Positions 34,373 through 44,422 of a DNA stretch of 64,000 nt are shown here, in pieces (the stretch's first letter is position 1; each line of letters begins with the position of its first letter). The notes beneath the pieces were generated by a model. The model was not told the DNA's origin, searched no databases, and saw nothing but the letters and a program-made list of their open reading frames with translations. The stretch is from JAJXWB01 sp037044955. Lineage in GTDB: Bacteria > Pseudomonadota > Alphaproteobacteria > Rhizobiales > Beijerinckiaceae. The stretch lies in assembly GCA_037044955.1 (NCBI GenBank), contig JBAOHX010000014.1, forward strand, positions 62,001 through 126,000. Reading direction: 5' to 3'. The position numbers and the translations under genes were made by a program.

Positions 34373-35845
34373 ATGACATCTGAACAACAGGCGAGTTTCA
34401 CCCGCCCGGAAATCCTCTCGATCCTGCTCGGCCTGCTGCTCGCCATGCTGCTCGGCGCGCTGGATCAGACGATCGTCGCGACCGCCATGCCGACCATCGG
34501 CCGCGAGCTCGGCGACGTCGAACAATTGCCTTGGATCGTCACGGCCTACCTTCTCGCCTCGGTCGCAGTCACGCCGCTTTACGGCAAGCTCGCCGACATT
34601 CACGGCCGGCGGATCGTGATGCTTTCGGCCATCGCCATCTTCGTCGTCGGCTCCATCGCCTGCGCGCTGTCGACTTCGGTGCCGATGCTCGCCGTCGCGC
34701 GCGGCGTGCAGGGGGCCGGCGGCGGCGGGCTGATCTCGCTTGCGCAGACCATCATCGCCGACATCGTCTCGCCGCGTGAGCGCGGGCGCTACCAGGTGCA
34801 TATCGCCAGCGTGTTTGCGGCCTCGAGCCTCGCGGGCCCCGCGCTCGGCGGCCTGCTCGCCGATCACGTTCACTGGTCGGCGATCTTCTGGATCAACCTG
34901 CCGCTCGGGATCGCAGCATTCTTCATGACCAGTTCGCGCTTGCGCCGCCTGCCGCGCGTCGCGCGCCCGCACAAGCTCGACATTGCCGGCGCATTGCTGC
35001 TCGTGCTGGCGACGACGCCGTTCCTGCTGGCCTTGAGCTGGGGCGGCGTGAGGTTCGCGTGGGCCTCTCCCGTCATTGCCGGGCTGTTCGCCGCCGCGCT
35101 CGTCTTCGGGCTCGCCTTCGTCTGGCGCACGCGCACTGCGGCGGAGCCGCTCATCCCGGCGACCGTACTGGGCAATCAGGTCGTAAAGACGGCTACGATC
35201 GCCGCAGGTCTTTCGATGGGGGTGTTCATCGGCCTGTCCATCGTCATGCCCGTCTATCTGGAAGGCGTCGTCGGCCTCACCGCTTCGATGTCGGGCATGG
35301 CGCTCATTCCGCTCATGATAGGAACGGTCATCGGCGCAACTGTCGCCGGCCGGTCGATGGCGCGTGCGGAGAATTACAAACGCCTTCCGCTTTTCGGTAT
35401 GGCGATCGCTTTCGTCGCCTGCGCGATCGTCGCCCTGCGGCCGAATGGATTGCCGCTGGTCGCGATCGAAGGGTTGCTGTTCACGTCGACTGTCGGGCTG
35501 GGTACGGTGCTGCCGACATCGACGGTCTCCATCCAGAATGCGGTCGCGCGCAGCGAGCTCGGCGCGGCGACCGCAGCAAGCAATTTCTTCCGCCAGATCG
35601 GCAGCGCGCTGGTTGCGGCCGTGTTCGGCGCGATCGTTTTCGGCGGGTCGGGCATAGCGCAGGAGGTTGCACGGTCGCAGCACGTGGCGCTCGATGCGGC
35701 CAGCATCGAGGGGCTGGCGCAGGCTTTTCGCCATGTCTACATCGGCGCGTGCATTCTCATCGCGATAGCGATGGCGTTCTTCGCCGCCATGGAGATGCGC
35801 CCGCTGCGCAGCGGCGCTGAGCCGCCGGCCGACAGCGGTCACTAG
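34373..35845 (+). CDS. DHA2-type MFS multidrug exporter (14-TMS)
   Basis: 490 residues and about 14 hydrophobic segments. The LDQTIVATAMPTI motif in helix 1, the GKLADIHGRR loop between helices 2 and 3, and RGVQGAGGGGLISLAQ in helix 4-5 are hallmarks of drug:H+ antiporters such as EmrB/QacA. It follows the lig genes by 75 bp and might export phenolic compounds or solvents; this is speculative. Its stop overlaps the convergent glgX stop. Confidence 0.88.
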   Translation: MTSEQQASFTRPEILSILLGLLLAMLLGALDQTIVATAMPTIGRELGDVEQLPWIVTAYLLASVAVTPLYGKLADIHGRRIVMLSAIAIFVVGSIACALSTSVPMLAVARGVQGAGGGGLISLAQTIIADIVSPRERGRYQVHIASVFAASSLAGPALGGLLADHVHWSAIFWINLPLGIAAFFMTSSRLRRLPRVARPHKLDIAGALLLVLATTPFLLALSWGGVRFAWASPVIAGLFAAALVFGLAFVWRTRTAAEPLIPATVLGNQVVKTATIAAGLSMGVFIGLSIVMPVYLEGVVGLTASMSGMALIPLMIGTVIGATVAGRSMARAENYKRLPLFGMAIAFVACAIVALRPNGLPLVAIEGLLFTSTVGLGTVLPTSTVSIQNAVARSELGAATAASNFFRQIGSALVAAVFGAIVFGGSGIAQEVARSQHVALDAASIEGLAQAFRHVYIGACILIAIAMAFFAAMEMRPLRSGAEPPADSGH

Positions 35846-37866
35846 AGCAAGACGATCTCGACCAGCGCGACGACCGAACGCCCTGCGACGCGCACATGCG
35901 CGCCCGCGATCTCCTGCATTCCCACGAAGCCGGCCGCACTGTCGATTGCGAGCGTCCAGCGCATTCCCGGGGATGCGGCAGGCGTCGCCATGTCGGTCGC
36001 CGCGGACGCGCGGTTGAAGGCGAGATGCAGGCGCGCTCCGCCGCACGAGGCAGTGCGCGTCATGGCGATGAAATCTGCCGACGCCCATTCCTCGTCACGG
36101 ACCGGAGCGCCGTCGGCGCGAAGCCATGCGACATCGGGGTAGGGCGAGCCGGGCGCGGGAGCGCCAGTGAGAAAGCGGTTCTCGGTCAGCGCCGGACATT
36201 GTGCGCGAAATCGCGCGAGTCCGGCGACGAAATCGGCCAGCGCGCCGTCCGCTCCCGCCCAGTCGAGCCAGGTCGTGTCGTTGTCTTGCGCATAAGCGTT
36301 GTTGTTGCCGCCCTGCGTGCGGCCGAACTCGTCGCCGGCCGTCAGCATCGGCGTGCCCAGCGATAGGAACAGGCTCGCAAGCAGCGCGCGCGCATCGCGT
36401 GTCCGGCGCGCGGCGACGGCCGCATCGTCGTTCTCGACCTCGACGCCGCCGCTCCAGCAGATCTCGTCCGAATTGCCGTCGCGATTGTCCTCGCCGTTGG
36501 CGAAGTTGCGCTTTGCCGAATAGGAAAGGAGGTCGCGCAACGTGAAGCCGTCGTGCGCGGCGACGAAGTTGACGCTCGCGCGTGGACCGCGGCCATCCGT
36601 TCGAAACAGGTCCGACGATCCGGCGAGGCGCGTGGCGAAGGCGCCGGCTGCATGAGGATCGCCGCGCCAGAAGCGACGCGTGTCGTCGCGGTAGCGGTCG
36701 TTCCATTCGAGCCAGGCGGAGGGAAACCGTCCGACCTGATAGCCGCCCGGCCCGATGTCCCAGGGCTCGGCGATCAACACGCGCTCGCGCAGGAGCGGAT
36801 CGTCGGCGATCGCGGCGAGCAGGGGCGCGCGAGGATCGAACCCGTCCGCGCGCCGCGCCAGGGAAGTCGCGAGATCGAAGCGGAAGCCTTCGACACCGGC
36901 TTCCAGAACGAAGCGACGCAACGCTTCGACGATCAGCGCGACGACGACAGGCTGCGCGCAGTCGAGGCTGTTGCCGCAACCCGCGTCGTTGATGAGCCGC
37001 CCGTCCGTCGCGTGGCGGTAGTAGAGCGCATTGTCGAGGCCGCGCAGCGACAGGGTCGGGCCGAACTCGTCGCTTTCGCCGCTGTGATTGTAGACGACAT
37101 CGAGGATGACGCCGATCCCGGCTGCGCGCAGCGCGGCGACCGTCGCGCGCAAGTCGGCCATGCCGTCTGGCGCAAGGCGCGGATCGAGCGCCGTGAACGA
37201 GACCGGGTTGTAGCCCCATGCATTCGTCAGACCGAGCGGCGAAAGATGCCGCTCGTCGATCCAGGCGGCAATAGGCAGGAGTTCGACATGTGTCACGCCG
37301 AGCTCTGCGAAGCGTTCGACGACATGAGGACAGGCGAGGCCGGCAAGCGTTCCTCGCAGATGACGCGGCACGCGCTCGTCGCGCATCGTATGCGCCTTGG
37401 CGGAGACCTCGTAGATGAAATCGGGCCTGCGCGCCGGCGCCGGATCGATGAGGGCAAGCGGATGTTCGGCGATCGCCTTCGGAACGAGCCGCGCCGTATC
37501 GACGGCGCGTTCGCGCGGCAGGCAAAGCGCGGGGTCGAAGACGAACGGACGATCGAGCCGTCGCGCGGTCGGATCGACAAGAAGCTTTGCCGGATCGAAC
37601 CTGTGGCCGGCGCGTGGGTCCCAGGGGCCGTCGGCGCGCAGGCCGTATTTCCGCCCGGCGCGCAGGTCAGGCACAAATCCGTAATGTAGATCGCCGTCGC
37701 GCTGTGCGAGCGTTACATGCGCGATTTCATTGTCGGCGTCATCGAACAGGCAGACGACGATGCGTTCGGCGTGGCGAGAAACGACGCTGATGACGGCGCC
37801 GTCGTCGGTCAGCCGAAGGCCGGGGCCATCCGGTCGCGCGCACTGGTCAGAGACGCGCTCATCCAT
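35842..37866 (-). CDS. glgX: Glycogen debranching enzyme
   Basis: 674 residues; ATG 37866 overlaps the glgP end by 8 bp. GH13 glycosidase that hydrolyses alpha-1,6 branches of phosphorylase-limited glycogen. The N-terminal CBM48-like domain (GLRADGPWDPRAGHRFDP) is followed by the catalytic domain: LPIAAWIDERHLSPLGLTNAWGYNP, DVVYNHSGESDE, GFRFDLATSLAR (Asp nucleophile), LIAEPWDIGPGGYQVG (Glu acid/base) and AAHDGFTLRDLLSY. The order of GlgX conserved regions I-IV is complete. Confidence 0.93.
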   Translation of the reverse strand: MDERVSDQCARPDGPGLRLTDDGAVISVVSRHAERIVVCLFDDADNEIAHVTLAQRDGDLHYGFVPDLRAGRKYGLRADGPWDPRAGHRFDPAKLLVDPTARRLDRPFVFDPALCLPRERAVDTARLVPKAIAEHPLALIDPAPARRPDFIYEVSAKAHTMRDERVPRHLRGTLAGLACPHVVERFAELGVTHVELLPIAAWIDERHLSPLGLTNAWGYNPVSFTALDPRLAPDGMADLRATVAALRAAGIGVILDVVYNHSGESDEFGPTLSLRGLDNALYYRHATDGRLINDAGCGNSLDCAQPVVVALIVEALRRFVLEAGVEGFRFDLATSLARRADGFDPRAPLLAAIADDPLLRERVLIAEPWDIGPGGYQVGRFPSAWLEWNDRYRDDTRRFWRGDPHAAGAFATRLAGSSDLFRTDGRGPRASVNFVAAHDGFTLRDLLSYSAKRNFANGEDNRDGNSDEICWSGGVEVENDDAAVAARRTRDARALLASLFLSLGTPMLTAGDEFGRTQGGNNNAYAQDNDTTWLDWAGADGALADFVAGLARFRAQCPALTENRFLTGAPAPGSPYPDVAWLRADGAPVRDEEWASADFIAMTRTASCGGARLHLAFNRASAATDMATPAASPGMRWTLAIDSAAGFVGMQEIAGAHVRVAGRSVVALVEIVLL

Positions 37867-40366
37867 GCGTGCGGGAATGCGGCACTTTCCAGATCTGCTC
37901 CGCATATTCGCGGATCGTGCGATCGGAGGAGAACCAGCCCATGCGCGCGGTGTTCAGCATGCACATGCGCCGCCAGCGCGCGCGGTCGCGCCACATTTCG
38001 TCGAGGCGCCTTTGCGCATCCCAATAGGAGGCGAAGTCCGGCGTCACCATGAAATAATCGCTGTCCCACAGCGACTGGCAAAGACCGGCGTAGCGGTTGC
38101 GATCCTCGGGCGAATACTCGCCGGCCGCGACCGATTCCAGCGCGCGCTTGAGCTGGGTATTGGCGCCGATCGCATATGCGGGATGGTGTCCTGCGCGACG
38201 GGCGTCCTCGACCTGCTGCGCGGTGAGGCCGAAGATGACGATATTCTCGTCGCCGACATGTTCGCGAATCTCGACATTGGCGCCGTCGAGCGTGCCGATC
38301 GTGACTGCGCCGTTGAGCGCGAATTTCATGTTGCCGGTGCCCGACGCTTCCATGCCGGCGGTCGATATCTGCTCCGACACGTCGGCCGCCGGCACGATCA
38401 TTTCGGCGAGGCTGACGTTGAAGTTCGGCATGAACACGACCTTGAGCAGATTGCGCGTCGTCGGATCATTGTTCACGCGCCGGGCGACGTCGTTGATCAG
38501 ACGGATGATCGACTTCGCCTGCACATAGCTCGCGGCCGCCTTGCCGGCGAACAGTTTCACGCGAGGCGTCCAGTCCCGATGGGGCTCCGCGCGGATGGCG
38601 TCATAGAGCGCGATCGTCTCGAGGATGTTGAGAAGCTGGCGCTTGTATTCGTGGATGCGTTTGACATGCACGTCGAACACGGCCGAAGGGTCGATGCGCA
38701 CGCCGCTCTGCTCGTTGATGTATTCGGCGAGCGTTTCCTTGTTGGCGCGCTTGATCGCGGCGAAGCGCTCCTGCGCGGAGGCGTCGTCGACATAGCGTTC
38801 GAAATCGCGGATGCGCTCGATATCGTCGACGACGCCTGCGCCGACCGTTTCGCGCAACAATTCCGTCAGCGCCGGATTGGAGTTTATCAGCCAGCGCCGC
38901 GGCGTGATGCCGTTGGTCTTGTTGACGATGCGGCCGGGCAGAACCTTGGCGAGATCGTGGAACACGGTCTCCTTCATCAGGTCCGTATGCAGGGCCGACA
39001 CGCCGTTGATCATGTGCGAGCCGACGAAGGCGAGATTGCCCATGCGCACGCGCTTGCCGCCTTCCTCGCCGATCAGCGAGACCGACCGCAGCATGGCGTC
39101 GTCGGCGCCGGCCGCCTTCGCCTCGCCCAGGAACCTCATGTTGATGGCGTAGATGATCTGCAGATGGCGCGGCAGCAGGCGGCCCATCAGCTCGACCGGC
39201 CAGGTCTCCAGCGCTTCCGGCAGCAGCGTATGGTTGGTGTAGGAGGTCGCCTGGCGCGTGATGCTCCATGCCTCTTCCCAGCCGATGCCGTGCACGTCGA
39301 GCAGGAGGCGCATCAGTTCGGCGACGGCGATCGCCGGATGCGTGTCGTTGAGCTGGATGGCCGCCTTCTCGTGCAGGTTGCGCACGTCGCCGAAGCGCTG
39401 GATGTGACGGCGGATGAGGTCCTGCAGCGAGGCGGAAGCGAAGAAATATTCCTGCCTCAGGCGCAACTCGTGGCCGGCCGGACTGGAATCGGACGGATAG
39501 AGAATGCGCGAAATGCTCTCGGCGCGACTGCGCTCGTAGATGGCGCCGACATGGTCGCCGGCATTGAAGGCCTCGAGGCGGATCGGGTCGATCGCCTTGG
39601 CGCTCCACAGGCGCAGCGTGTTGACCGTGTCGCCGCGCCAGCCGACGACCGGCGTATCGTAGGCGACGGCCAGAACCTTTTCGGCCGGCTGCCAGGCGTG
39701 GCGGTCGGCGCCGTCCCATCCCGATTCGCTCGACACGGCGCCGCCGAAGCCGATCTCGTGCACGATTTCCCGGCGCTGGAACTCCCAGGGGTTGCGGAAG
39801 GAAAGCCAGTCCTCCGGCGTTTCCACCTGCGCGCCGTCGACGATGCGCTGCTTGAACAGGCCGTGATCGTAGCGAATGCCGTAGCCGAGCCCCGATACGC
39901 CGAGCGTCGCCATGCTCTCCATGAAACAGGCGGCCAGACGGCCGAGGCCGCCGTTGCCCAGCGCCGCGTCCGGTTCGAGCTGTGCGATGGAATCGAGATC
40001 GAGGCCGACGAGGGCCAGCGCCTCGCGCATCTGCTCCTTCAGGCCGAGATTGCCGAGCGCGTCCTCGAACAGGCGGCCGATCAGGAATTCGAGCGAGAGA
40101 TAGTAGACGCGCTTGCGTCCCGAGCGCTTGGCTTCGCGGATCGAGGCCATCCAGCGGTCGATGATCTTGTCGCGCACGGCGAGGATGGAGGCGGTGAGCC
40201 AGTCATGATTGAGCGCGAGCGCCGGCGGCTTGCCGACGTTGTAGATGAGCTTCGCCTCGATCTCCTTGCGCAGCGCCTGGATGGCGGCGGCCGCTTCTTC
40301 CTGCGCGCTCGAGCGCCGATCCAGCGGCGCGCGCATTTCCGTCGACTTCAACGTGTTCGTACGCAT
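37859..40366 (-). CDS. glgP: Glycogen/alpha-glucan phosphorylase
   Basis: 835 residues, family GT35. ATG 40366 is chosen because the alternative ATG 40336 would cut the conserved Rhizobiales-type N-terminus; further in-frame upstream codons lack a ribosome site. Seen: RVYYLSLEFLIGRLF, EPDAALGNGGLGRLAACF, YGIRYDHGLFKQ, VGWRGDTVNTLRLW, and the PLP-lysine region EASGTGNMKFALNGAVTIGTLDGANVEI. It cleaves glucose-1-phosphate from glycogen. It is the first gene of the minus-strand glgP-glgX operon and divergent from glgA. Confidence 0.94.
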   Translation of the reverse strand: MRTNTLKSTEMRAPLDRRSSAQEEAAAAIQALRKEIEAKLIYNVGKPPALALNHDWLTASILAVRDKIIDRWMASIREAKRSGRKRVYYLSLEFLIGRLFEDALGNLGLKEQMREALALVGLDLDSIAQLEPDAALGNGGLGRLAACFMESMATLGVSGLGYGIRYDHGLFKQRIVDGAQVETPEDWLSFRNPWEFQRREIVHEIGFGGAVSSESGWDGADRHAWQPAEKVLAVAYDTPVVGWRGDTVNTLRLWSAKAIDPIRLEAFNAGDHVGAIYERSRAESISRILYPSDSSPAGHELRLRQEYFFASASLQDLIRRHIQRFGDVRNLHEKAAIQLNDTHPAIAVAELMRLLLDVHGIGWEEAWSITRQATSYTNHTLLPEALETWPVELMGRLLPRHLQIIYAINMRFLGEAKAAGADDAMLRSVSLIGEEGGKRVRMGNLAFVGSHMINGVSALHTDLMKETVFHDLAKVLPGRIVNKTNGITPRRWLINSNPALTELLRETVGAGVVDDIERIRDFERYVDDASAQERFAAIKRANKETLAEYINEQSGVRIDPSAVFDVHVKRIHEYKRQLLNILETIALYDAIRAEPHRDWTPRVKLFAGKAAASYVQAKSIIRLINDVARRVNNDPTTRNLLKVVFMPNFNVSLAEMIVPAADVSEQISTAGMEASGTGNMKFALNGAVTIGTLDGANVEIREHVGDENIVIFGLTAQQVEDARRAGHHPAYAIGANTQLKRALESVAAGEYSPEDRNRYAGLCQSLWDSDYFMVTPDFASYWDAQRRLDEMWRDRARWRRMCMLNTARMGWFSSDRTIREYAEQIWKVPHSRTHG

Positions 40367-40621
40367 GCAAACAAACCCTTCGGCACACTGCCTCAGAGTT
40401 AACCGGCGCCTGCTGAAGAATTCGATAAAGGCCTGCCGCGCGGTAACCGTCGGGCTTTTCGGGCCCGCGACGTTAACCTTTTCGCGCCGCGGCGCTGGCG
40501 GCGAACGCCACGTCCGCCGTGCGTTTTCCGTTGCGTTAACCATTGGCTAGAGAATTCGGATTAAACAGATGAGCCAACGGACGAAGTGATTCGGCCTGAC
40601 AAGGGTGGCGGACGCGAAAGC
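40367..40621. promoter_or_regulatory. Divergent glgP/glgA promoter region with three GTTAACC repeats
   Basis: 255 bp with three exact GTTAACC heptamers at 40398-40404, 40472-40478 and 40535-40541, plus GGTAACC at 40442-40448. The last includes TTAACCAT, which is the CtrA half-site-like 8-mer known in alphaproteobacteria. Spacing between the exact copies is 74 and 63 bp. No terminator or gene is visible. It is a candidate for joint control of glycogen breakdown and synthesis. Confidence 0.4.
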
Positions 40622-42100
40622 ATGAGTTGGCGATCACAGGGTCCTTGCGACCTTGAGAGCGAGGCCGCGCAGGCTGAGCAGCCTGTTGCGCGGCGCAGGG
40701 TTCTTTTCGTCACTTCGGAAATTTCCGACTACGTGCAAACGGGCGGGCTCGGCGAAGTTTCGGCCGCGCTGCCGCGGGCGCTGCGCGCCCTGTCGGATGT
40801 TCGCATTCTCGTGCCGGGCTACCGGCAGGTGCTGGACCGCGCCGGCTGCATCGAGCCGGTCGGCCTGCTGCCGGGCCTCGGCGAAATCCCGGCCTGCGCG
40901 CTCGGCCGGACGCAGACGTCCGACGGCATTCCCGTCTACGTGATCCTCAACGCCGATCTCTACGACCGGCCGGGCGGCCTCTATCTCGATCCCGACGGCC
41001 GCGACTGGATCGACAACGACATCCGCTTCGCGCGCCTGAGTCTCGCCGCCGCCGACATGGCCGCAGGAACAGGCGATCCGAACTGGCGACCGGACAATCT
41101 GCATCTCAACGACTGGCCGACGGCGCTCGCGCCCGGCTATCTCGCCTGGCGCGGCGTCGAGACGCCGTCGCTGCTCACCATTCACAATCTCGCCTATCAG
41201 GGCGCCTTCGATCCCGCGCGCCTGTCGGCCCTGGCGATTCCGCAGGCCGCCTACAAGGTGGACGGCGTCGAATTCTACGGCCGCCTCTCCTTTCTCAAGG
41301 CGGGCGTCTATTACGCCGATCACCTGACCACCGTCAGCGAAACCTACGCGCAGGAAATCACCACGCCGCAATTCGGCTGCGGGCTGCACGGACTGCTGGC
41401 GGAGCGCTCGCGCCAGGGCCGCCTCAGCGGCATTCTCAACGGCATCGACGAATCCTGGGACCCGCGCCACACGCATCACGGCGAAGGTTTCGAGCCCGAC
41501 CGCTGGAAGGGGCGCTACGCCGACTATATCCGCGGCCTGTTCGGGCTTGCGCTCTCGCGCGGGCCGCTCTTCGCCATCGTCTCGCGCCTCGTGCATCAGA
41601 AGGGCGTCGACCTTTCCATCGAGGTGGCGGAGGAAATCGTCGCCCATGGCGGCCAGCTCGTCGTCACCGGGCAGGGCGAGACGCATCTGGAGGACCGGAT
41701 GCTGACCCTGGCGCGCAAGCACCCCTCGCAGGTCGGCGTGCGCATCGGTTTCGACGGTTCGGAGGCGCGCGCCATGTTCGCGGGCAGCGACTTCCTGCTC
41801 ATGCCCTCGCGCTTCGAGCCCTGCGGCTTGAGCCAGATGTACGCCCAGCGCTTCGGCTCGCTGCCCATCGCCCATCGCACCGGCGGCCTTGCCGACACGA
41901 TCGAGGACGGCCGCACCGGCTTCCTGTTCCACACGCCGACCGCCCAGCAGTTCAAGGGCGCCGTGCGCCGCGCGCTCGATACGTTCGGCTCGGGCCGGCG
42001 GCTCGACGAGATGCGCCGCGCCGCCATGGCGCGCACCTTCGAATGGTCGGACTCGGCGCGTCGCTACGCCACGCTCTACCAGAGCGCACGGGCCGGCTGA
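40622..42100 (+). CDS. glgA: Glycogen synthase
   Basis: 492 residues, family GT5. ATG 40622 is preferred; a GTG at 40586 in frame is possible. It elongates glycogen from a nucleotide-glucose donor. The N-terminal donor loop is VTSEISDYVQTGGLGEVSAALPRAL: the Lys of the usual KTGGL motif is Gln. HLNDWPTALAPGYL, HNLAYQG, FGCGLHGLL, VSRLVHQKGVD and RFEPCGLSQMYAQRFG (catalytic Glu) follow. It heads glgA-glgB-malQ. No glgC for ADP-glucose is found in the window. Confidence 0.9.
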   Translation: MSWRSQGPCDLESEAAQAEQPVARRRVLFVTSEISDYVQTGGLGEVSAALPRALRALSDVRILVPGYRQVLDRAGCIEPVGLLPGLGEIPACALGRTQTSDGIPVYVILNADLYDRPGGLYLDPDGRDWIDNDIRFARLSLAAADMAAGTGDPNWRPDNLHLNDWPTALAPGYLAWRGVETPSLLTIHNLAYQGAFDPARLSALAIPQAAYKVDGVEFYGRLSFLKAGVYYADHLTTVSETYAQEITTPQFGCGLHGLLAERSRQGRLSGILNGIDESWDPRHTHHGEGFEPDRWKGRYADYIRGLFGLALSRGPLFAIVSRLVHQKGVDLSIEVAEEIVAHGGQLVVTGQGETHLEDRMLTLARKHPSQVGVRIGFDGSEARAMFAGSDFLLMPSRFEPCGLSQMYAQRFGSLPIAHRTGGLADTIEDGRTGFLFHTPTAQQFKGAVRRALDTFGSGRRLDEMRRAAMARTFEWSDSARRYATLYQSARAG

Positions 42101-42175
42101 CGCTGGGACACGCGCTGCGATAATCTGAAGCCGCGGCCGCAACTGATTCGTTCGGCCGGGAAGAGCGGCGCGTCC

Positions 42176-44422
42176 ATGTCCAGGTCGGCGATCCAGAAGC
42201 AGCCTGTCGCGGGCGCGCGGGCCCATCCCGCCGCGCTCGACGCCGTTTTGGTCGACGCGCTTGCCGCCGGCCGCTGCGCCGATCCCTTCGCCGTTCTCGG
42301 CCCGCACGAAACGCCGCAGGGCCGCATCGTGCGCGCCTGGTTGCCCGGCGCGCTCGCCGTCGAAGCGCTCGACGCTGGCGAAGCGGGCACGATCGCGACC
42401 CTCGACCTCCTCGACGAGCGCGGCCTGTTCGGGGCGCCCGTGCCGGGCGACAAGCCCTATCTCCTGCGCGCGATCTGGCCGGACGCGGCTTTCATAGCGG
42501 AGGACCCCTATTCCTTCTGGGAGCTCTTGCCGGAGGAAGACCTCGCGCTCTTTGCCGCCGGCTGCCATCCGAAGCTGACCGACCTGCTCGGCGCGCGCCC
42601 GACGTGGGTCGGCGAGACGCCGGGCGTGCGCTTCTCGGTCTGGGCGCCCAATGCGCGCGCCGTGTCGGTGGTCGGCGACTTCAACGGCTGGGACCGGCGA
42701 CGCCATCCCATGCGGCTGCGCCATCGTTCAGGCGTGTGGGAATTGTTCGCGCCGCGCATCGGCGCGGGCGAGCGCTACAAGTTCGCGATCGTCGCCGCCG
42801 ACGGCCGCGAGCTGCCGCTCAAGGCCGATCCCATGGCGCTTCGCACACAGGCGCCGCCGGAGACGGCGTCCATTGTCGCGGCCGCGCTCGACCACGCATG
42901 GCGCGACGACGACTGGATGAAGTCTCGCGCGCGAAAACAGGCGCCGGACGCGCCGATCTCGATCTACGAGGTCCATCTCGGCTCGTGGCTGCACAAGAAC
43001 GACGCCGAACTCGACTGGGACGAAGCGGCACGGCGCTTGCCGACCTATGCGGCGGCGCTCGGCTTCACGCATGTCGAGCTGCTGCCGATCGCCGAACATC
43101 CGTTCCGCGGCTCATGGGGCTACCAGCCGCTCTCGCCCTTCGCGCCGACCGCGCGCCACGGCGATCCCGCTGGTTTCGCACGTTTCGTCGACGCCTGCCA
43201 CGGCGCGGGCCTCGGCGTCATCGTCGACTGGGTTCCCGGTCATTTCCCGAACGATGCGCATGGCCTCGTCCGCTTCGACGGCACGGCGCTCTACGAGCAC
43301 GACGATCCGCGCGAAGGCCTGCACCCCGACTGGGATACGGTGATCTACAATCTCGGGCGTCGCGAAGTCCGAAACTTCCTGATCTCGAGCGCGCTGCGCT
43401 GGCTCGAGGATTTCCACGTCGACGGCCTGCGCGTCGATGCGGTGGCCTCCATGCTCTACCGCGATTATTCGCGCGATGTAGGCGCCTGGAAGCCGAACGA
43501 ACATGGCGGCCGAGAGAATCTCGAAGCCATCGATTTCTTGCGCACAGTGAATGCGATCGTCGCCGGCCGTTGCCCCGGCGCGATCACCATCGCGGAGGAA
43601 TTGACCGCGTGGCCGGGCGTGACGGCGCGCGTGGAGGAGGGCGGCCTCGGGTTCAGCTACAAATGGAACATGGGCTGGATGAACGACACGCTGCGCTACA
43701 TGGCGCGCGATCCCGTTCATCGGCGCTGGCATCACGACGAAATGACCTTCGGCATGATGTACGCCTATGCCGAGAAATTCGTTCTCGCCGTGTCCCATGA
43801 CGAAGTCGTGCACGGCAAGCGTTCGCTCCTCGACAAGATGCCGGGCGACGAATGGCGCAAGCGCGCCGGCCTGCGCGCCTATCTCGCGCTGATGTGGACG
43901 CATCCCGGCAAGAAGCTGCTGTTCATGGGCGCCGAATTCGGTCAATTGCGCGAGTGGAGCCACGACCGGCAGCTCGACTGGCGTTTGTTCGACGAGCCCG
44001 GACATGCGGGACTGGTAGCGCTCGTGCGCGATCTCAACACGGTCTATCGAGCCGAACCCGCGCTGCACGCGACCGATGCGAAGCCGGAGGGCTTCGAATG
44101 GCTCGTTGTCGATGATCGCGACAACAGCGTCTTTGCCTATGTCAGGCGCAGCGAAGGCGCGCGTCCGATCGCCGTCGCGCTCAACATGACGCCCGAGCCG
44201 CGTCCCTTCTATTCGATCGGCGTGCCGCAAGCGGGGTTCTGGAGGGAAATCCTGAACACCGACGCCGCCTGCTACGGCGGCTCGAACACCGGCAATCTCG
44301 GCGGCGCGCAGACGCGCGACGCGCCGGCCCACGGCCATCGGCAATCGCTCGAGCTCGTCCTGCCGCCGCTCTCGGCCATCGTGCTGCGTCTCGATCACGA
44401 GACGGAGCAGCCGCATGAGTGA
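42176..44422 (+). CDS. glgB: 1,4-alpha-glucan branching enzyme
   Basis: 748 residues, family GH13 subfamily 9. An N-terminal GlgB N domain and CBM48 (PNARAVSVVGDFNGWD) precede the barrel: EVHLGSW, HVELLPIAEHPFRGSWGYQP, DWVPGHFPNDAHGL, GLRVDAVASMLYRDYSR with nucleophile Asp421, TIAEELTAWPG with acid/base Glu474, and LAVSHDEVVHGKRSLL. It introduces alpha-1,6 branches. Its stop overlaps malQ by 8 bp, so translation is linked. Confidence 0.95.
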   Translation: MSRSAIQKQPVAGARAHPAALDAVLVDALAAGRCADPFAVLGPHETPQGRIVRAWLPGALAVEALDAGEAGTIATLDLLDERGLFGAPVPGDKPYLLRAIWPDAAFIAEDPYSFWELLPEEDLALFAAGCHPKLTDLLGARPTWVGETPGVRFSVWAPNARAVSVVGDFNGWDRRRHPMRLRHRSGVWELFAPRIGAGERYKFAIVAADGRELPLKADPMALRTQAPPETASIVAAALDHAWRDDDWMKSRARKQAPDAPISIYEVHLGSWLHKNDAELDWDEAARRLPTYAAALGFTHVELLPIAEHPFRGSWGYQPLSPFAPTARHGDPAGFARFVDACHGAGLGVIVDWVPGHFPNDAHGLVRFDGTALYEHDDPREGLHPDWDTVIYNLGRREVRNFLISSALRWLEDFHVDGLRVDAVASMLYRDYSRDVGAWKPNEHGGRENLEAIDFLRTVNAIVAGRCPGAITIAEELTAWPGVTARVEEGGLGFSYKWNMGWMNDTLRYMARDPVHRRWHHDEMTFGMMYAYAEKFVLAVSHDEVVHGKRSLLDKMPGDEWRKRAGLRAYLALMWTHPGKKLLFMGAEFGQLREWSHDRQLDWRLFDEPGHAGLVALVRDLNTVYRAEPALHATDAKPEGFEWLVVDDRDNSVFAYVRRSEGARPIAVALNMTPEPRPFYSIGVPQAGFWREILNTDAACYGGSNTGNLGGAQTRDAPAHGHRQSLELVLPPLSAIVLRLDHETEQPHE

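Noticed and set aside
36553..40402. Long plus-strand frames opposite glgX and glgP
   Set aside because: The minus-strand products contain complete glycogen enzyme motifs. The plus-strand frames have no family features.
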